Assembly: GCF_000211855.2 (NCBI RefSeq)
Contig: NC_015638.1
Span: 3,135,001-3,199,000, forward strand
Direction: 5' to 3'
Length of the DNA stretch: 64,000 nt
Source: Lacinutrix sp. 5H-3-7-4
Lineage (GTDB): Bacteria; Bacteroidota; Bacteroidia; Flavobacteriales; Flavobacteriaceae
The notes beneath the pieces are model-generated. The model saw only the letters and a list, made by a program, of their open reading frames with translations. It was not told the DNA's origin and made no database searches. Positions within the stretch are counted from its first letter, which is position 1, and every line of letters starts with the position of its first letter. The position numbers and the translations under genes were made by a program. Positions 61,398 to 64,000 of the stretch are shown here, piece after piece.

Positions 61398-61568
61398 TTA
61401 CCTTTGTTTTACTAAATTAGAATCTACCTTAATATCTAGTGAGTTATACTTTTTAGATGATTTAGAAAAACTATCTAAAAAGGCATATAGATTCCTCACT
61501 TCAATTGATGCAACTTCTTTTTTAAGTGCTCTATCTACCCTATTTTTTTTTTCTTTTTTATTTGGCAT
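61398..61568 (-). CDS. Small basic protein at the end of the restriction operon
   Basis: A 56-codon frame reads MPNKKEKKNRVDRALKKEVA, then SIEVRNLYAFLDSFSKSSKK, ending LDIKVDSNLVKQR. It begins 3 bases after the stop of the membrane-protein gene (TAA CAA ATG), so it is almost certainly co-translated with it. The basic N-terminus suggests nucleic-acid or protein binding; no family recognised. A frame on the other strand (61360-61599) covers the same DNA but lacks such context. Confidence 0.7.
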   Translation of the reverse strand: MPNKKEKKNRVDRALKKEVASIEVRNLYAFLDSFSKSSKKYNSLDIKVDSNLVKQR

Positions 61569-61571
61569 TTG

Positions 61572-62300
61572 TTATAAAATAAATTCATCAAATAATTGAC
61601 TTAAATATACTAAATTTCTCTTTAATAAAGCAGTTTTAGGTGCTGATTTATGAATAAGTTCATTCGAATCTAGGCTAATAATATATTTAATTTTCTCTTT
61701 ATCAAAAACAATTGGGGCTGCACAACAAAATTGTACATCACCAATTCTGTTTTTAAGTTCGGATGTTAATTGGTAAGAGTTATCATCATTTGTTATGTTA
61801 TAATCAACGAAAAAAGATTTTTCAACATAAGTACGACCTACGACTCCTTGTACTTCATTATTTTTCACCTCAAAAACTAAATCCTTTTTCCCATTTATAA
61901 TTGTAGTAATATTATCTATATAATAAGAATTTAGCTTTATAGTTTTTGAAAAAAAAGGCTTTGTAACTTTAAATACTCTTAACGAAATAGAATCAGTTCT
62001 TACATCTAAATCTCTACATATTTGTTCTAATATTACATTAACTTGATTTTTTAATAAGTTTGTTTGTTTTTTTAACTTCTTTTCAGTGATAAAAAGTTTT
62101 ACAGGAACAATAAGAGCTGCTGTAAATGTTCCTAACAAAAAGAGCCAAAATTTTACTACTTCTTTGTTTTCTATTGTAATTAAAAAATCTTTATTAATAA
62201 GATAATCTAGTACGTAATCACTTTTTGATACAAAAAGTAAAAGAGCTGGTATTAAACCTATTAAAATAAGTTTTAAAATAAATTTTAATATATCTAGCAA
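61572..62300 (-). CDS. Two-TM membrane protein with C-terminal GAF-like domain, in the restriction operon
   Basis: The 242-residue protein has two hydrophobic helices (FILKLILIGLIPALLLFV, about 7-24, and FWLFLLGTFTAALIVPVKLF, about 51-70) and a coiled coil (KKLKKQTNLLKNQVNVILEQ). A cytoplasmic domain of about 140 residues ends FCCAAPIVFDKEKIKYIISLD with a final helix LVYLSQLFDEFIL. The last part looks GAF-like, but this is inference. It lies 32 bases after the nuclease gene on the same strand, an unusual extra member for a Type II system. Confidence 0.78.
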   Translation of the reverse strand: MLDILKFILKLILIGLIPALLLFVSKSDYVLDYLINKDFLITIENKEVVKFWLFLLGTFTAALIVPVKLFITEKKLKKQTNLLKNQVNVILEQICRDLDVRTDSISLRVFKVTKPFFSKTIKLNSYYIDNITTIINGKKDLVFEVKNNEVQGVVGRTYVEKSFFVDYNITNDDNSYQLTSELKNRIGDVQFCCAAPIVFDKEKIKYIISLDSNELIHKSAPKTALLKRNLVYLSQLFDEFIL

Positions 62301-62332
62301 AATATATGTGAGTAAATATTTAAAAGAAACAA

Positions 62333-63079
62333 CTAATCAATATCTAAAGTATCATTATAAAGTAGGTTTAAATCAGATGGTCTGATTCGGAAACCTGTAC
62401 CGTGATCGTGAGTCTTACCTTTATTACGCCCACTTTTATAAGAACCTATACGAATATCTACCATTAATTTACCTTCATCAATTAATTTTAGTAAGTTTTC
62501 TAAACTAGGGTTTAAATAAATATCAGCTTGAGTATAATGAAATTCTTCTACTCCATTTACTTTACGAGTTTCAGCATTAACATAGAATAATGCTTGTAAT
62601 TTTTTATGTAATGCTTTCGATAGATCTTCATATGACCAATATACAGACTTATCTGTTATTTCACCGGTAACTAAATCTTTCACCTCTAAACGAACTACAG
62701 AATTTTCTTTATCATTAACTATAATAAAGCCTGTTCTTAATTTATAAGTATTAAATTTATTTGAAAAAATTGATGTATGTAACTTTTTTAAGCCAGGATA
62801 TTCCTCATATTCTTCACCATATTTATCTCGTAAATAAGTATTAGCTTTATTAGGACCAGTTGGACTTTTAGTAAAAAGAGTTAGATAAGAACTAGTTAAA
62901 GCTCGTTGACTTTTAACCTCAAAACCATCAAAATCTGGTAGTTTATCATTATTTTCAGTTACACCTAAATAATCTTCAAATGTTTTACCTATACCTGTAT
63001 TATGTTTTCTTCTACTTGGAATAAAACCTAAACTTTTAATCCTATTAAACTCTTTTTCAATTTTTGTTTTATCTATCAT
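62333..63079 (-). CDS. MvaI/BcnI-family Type II restriction endonuclease
   Basis: The 248-residue nuclease has LGFIPSRRKHNTGIGKTFEDYLG near the N-terminus, then catalytic D...ExK in LPDFDGFEVKSQR and the conserved His stretch GKTHDHGTGFRIRP. MvaI and BcnI cut CCWGG and CCSGG as monomers; the site of this enzyme cannot be read from sequence. It overlaps the upstream regulator gene by 11 bases. The divergent methyltransferase at 63451 presumably protects the host DNA. Confidence 0.88.
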   Translation of the reverse strand: MIDKTKIEKEFNRIKSLGFIPSRRKHNTGIGKTFEDYLGVTENNDKLPDFDGFEVKSQRALTSSYLTLFTKSPTGPNKANTYLRDKYGEEYEEYPGLKKLHTSIFSNKFNTYKLRTGFIIVNDKENSVVRLEVKDLVTGEITDKSVYWSYEDLSKALHKKLQALFYVNAETRKVNGVEEFHYTQADIYLNPSLENLLKLIDEGKLMVDIRIGSYKSGRNKGKTHDHGTGFRIRPSDLNLLYNDTLDID

Positions 63080-63359
63080 AAATTTTAATTCTTTCTATTA
63101 GTAAATCAATAACCTCTCTTTTATTTTTGCTAGCCTCGAGTTCCGACATAAACAATCTTTCAAAAGGAAATGAAAAAAATTGTGTAGCTTTTTGAAGTTG
63201 TTCAATTGTATATTTGTGACTAAATTTTGTCGATTCAATATTACCAATCATACCATAACTAACACCTATAATATCTGCAAAACCCGCTTGAGATAAATCA
63301 TTATCATTTCTTAATTCTCTAATAATATTAATTACACTTAATTGTATTTCAGATTTCAT
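63069..63359 (-). CDS. XRE-family controller (C) protein of the restriction-modification system
   Basis: The 96-residue HTH protein has a recognisable XRE helix-turn-helix (NDLSQAGFADIIGVSYGMIGNIES, about 18-41). The rest matches short R-M controller proteins, which activate R transcription and repress their own. It overlaps the nuclease start by 11 bases and is divergent from the methyltransferase. A -7 box TATTTTTG (minus strand 63379-63386) lies upstream, with a repeated TTGTGAGYA motif nearby. Confidence 0.88.
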   Translation of the reverse strand: MKSEIQLSVINIIRELRNDNDLSQAGFADIIGVSYGMIGNIESTKFSHKYTIEQLQKATQFFSFPFERLFMSELEASKNKREVIDLLIERIKIYDR

Positions 63360-63378
63360 TTTACCAACAATTTGTGAG

Positions 63379-63386
63379 CAAAAATA
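63379..63386 (-). promoter_or_regulatory. -7 box (TATTTTTG) of the C-protein gene
   Basis: Exact TAnnTTTG on the minus strand, 19 bases upstream of the C-gene start codon. No clear -33 TTG, as expected for a promoter that needs an activator. Confidence 0.5.
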
Positions 63387-63410
63387 TATTTATGTTAAAA
63401 ATTAAACACC

Positions 63411-63425
63411 CACATATTGTGAGTA
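63411..63425. promoter_or_regulatory. Candidate C-protein operator in the divergent promoter region
   Basis: CACATATTGTG (63411-63421) is an 11-base palindrome overlapping the -33 TTG of the methyltransferase promoter. TTGTGAGTA (63417-63425) is repeated as TTGTGAGCA at 63372-63380, 45 bases away, near the C promoter. One protein binding both could balance the two promoters. Confidence 0.45.
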
Positions 63426-63446
63426 ATGTGTATTTTATTATATTTG
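63417..63446 (+). promoter_or_regulatory. Promoter of the DNA methyltransferase
   Basis: TTG (63417-63419), 19-base spacer, TATATTTG (63439-63446). The start codon is only 5 bases after the -7 box, so the transcript may be leaderless. Confidence 0.65.
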
Positions 63447-63450
63447 TAAA

Positions 63451-64000
63451 ATGAAAATTAAAGAATACAAAAGGACATATACAGACGAATGGGATTTTAG
63501 AACCAGTGATACTAAAGAGTACACGCATTCTTATCATACATATCCTGCTATGATGATACCTCAAATAGCTAGAAAATTAATACAAGATTATAAACCAAAA
63601 GGTAAACTTGAAAATATACTTGACCCTTATATGGGGTCTGGAACCACTTTAGTTGAAGCTAAAATACAAGGGATAAATGCAATTGGAACTGATTTGAATC
63701 CATTAGCAAGATTTATTTCTTCTGTCAAAACAACAAACTTTAACGAGGGTCTTATTGAAAAATACTTTTCAAAAACAATAAACGCAATAGAAAATTACAA
63801 ACGCCCTCAAAATGTAGATTTAGACCATATTACAAATGTAGATTTTTGGTATAGTAAAGAAAAAGCTGAAGAGTTATATTATTTAACTAATATTATAAAC
63901 ACATACCCTGAAACAATTAGAGATTTCTTCTTGTTAGCTCTTTCAGAGTGTGTTAGAGAGGTTTCCTATACAAGGAATGGTGAGTTTAAACGATATAGAA
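63451..64000 (+). CDS. Type II DNA methyltransferase, 3' end outside window
   Basis: At least 183 residues are visible. After MKIKEYKRTYTDEWDFRTSD and HSYHTYPAMMIPQIARKLIQ comes the SAM-binding motif ILDPYMGSGTTLVEAKIQG (about residues 66-84), then AIGTDLNPLARFISSVKT as the acidic motif. The motif I form DPYMGSGTT fits amino-group (N4-cytosine or N6-adenine) methyltransferases. N4-cytosine would agree with MvaI/BcnI systems, where I recall that modification. Divergent from the C-R operon with shared regulatory DNA. Confidence 0.9.
   Translation, partial: MKIKEYKRTYTDEWDFRTSDTKEYTHSYHTYPAMMIPQIARKLIQDYKPKGKLENILDPYMGSGTTLVEAKIQGINAIGTDLNPLARFISSVKTTNFNEGLIEKYFSKTINAIENYKRPQNVDLDHITNVDFWYSKEKAEELYYLTNIINTYPETIRDFFLLALSECVREVSYTRNGEFKRYR

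Noticed and set aside
61360-61599. 79-residue plus-strand frame
   Set aside because: It overlaps both the end of the two-TM gene and the 56-residue gene on the other strand, which has a 3-base spacing to its upstream neighbour and better composition.

Overview
The window looks like a chromosomal segment of a marine-type Flavobacteriaceae bacterium (Bacteroidota). It is A+T-rich, carries Bacteroidota promoters of the form TTG-N19/20-TAnnTTTG, and holds a typical flavobacterial core gene set: an alpha/beta-fused 2-oxo acid dehydrogenase E1, a UvrD/PcrA helicase with a C-terminal Tudor-like tail, a 7TMR-DISM-LuxR regulator and many short-signal lipoproteins. I cannot name the genus from the sequence alone.

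Layout. (1) 1-4353 is an integron-like cassette array: a lipoprotein cut by the window edge, a 484-bp repeated cassette, an STM3941-family cassette, then an IS3-family element and an alpha/beta hydrolase. It ends at a decayed IS110-family transposase fragment that abuts mnmE. (2) 4601-51942 is ordinary core chromosome: mnmE, rhomboid protease, LpxL-like acyltransferase, class V PLP enzyme, glmM, ACP phosphodiesterase-like, ggt, uvrA, LOG-family protein, M1-like protein, E1 fusion, methyltransferase plus P-loop kinase, hydrolases, holA, glycosyltransferase, OmpA lipoprotein, dihaem peroxidase, tsaC/sua5, esterase, UvrD helicase, LuxR sensor, glutamate-synthase-like protein, patatin, M1 aminopeptidase, recG, miaE-like, CIA30 and an FAD/NAD(P)-binding protein. 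(3) 52066-about 56960 is a second cassette array with three more copies of the 484-bp cassette alternating with orphan cassette genes. (4) 57038-61400 is an accessory region: DUF6266-like and DUF6943-like genes, a small membrane protein, an XRE/ImmA-type protein with a partner gene, and a long palindrome. (5) 61398-64000 is a Type II restriction-modification locus: C protein, MvaI/BcnI-like nuclease, a membrane protein and a tiny fourth gene, divergent from a DNA methyltransferase that runs off the window.

The main discovery is the cassette arrays. At each junction the first 9-10 bases of a cassette (starting GTT) are the reverse complement of a short box just after that same cassette's stop codon. 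This is the R'/R'' rule of integron attC sites, where a circular cassette is opened between G and TT. Four of the cassettes with ordinary cargo obey it exactly, and a fifth obeys it with one extra base. Inner L''/L' boxes and long hairpins also fit. No integron integrase is present in the window, so these would be called CALIN-type arrays. The 484-bp cassette occurs four times, apparently without a single difference, always in the same orientation and always directly upstream of another cassette gene. It carries an attC-like end of its own and is dense with nested stems, including a closed three-hairpin cloverleaf. I read it as a cassette-borne structured RNA or leader rather than a protein gene.

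The right end adds a defence-like region: a Type II RM system with two unexplained genes in the restriction operon, and an XRE-ImmA/partner pair with a matching operator-like sequence in front of each gene.
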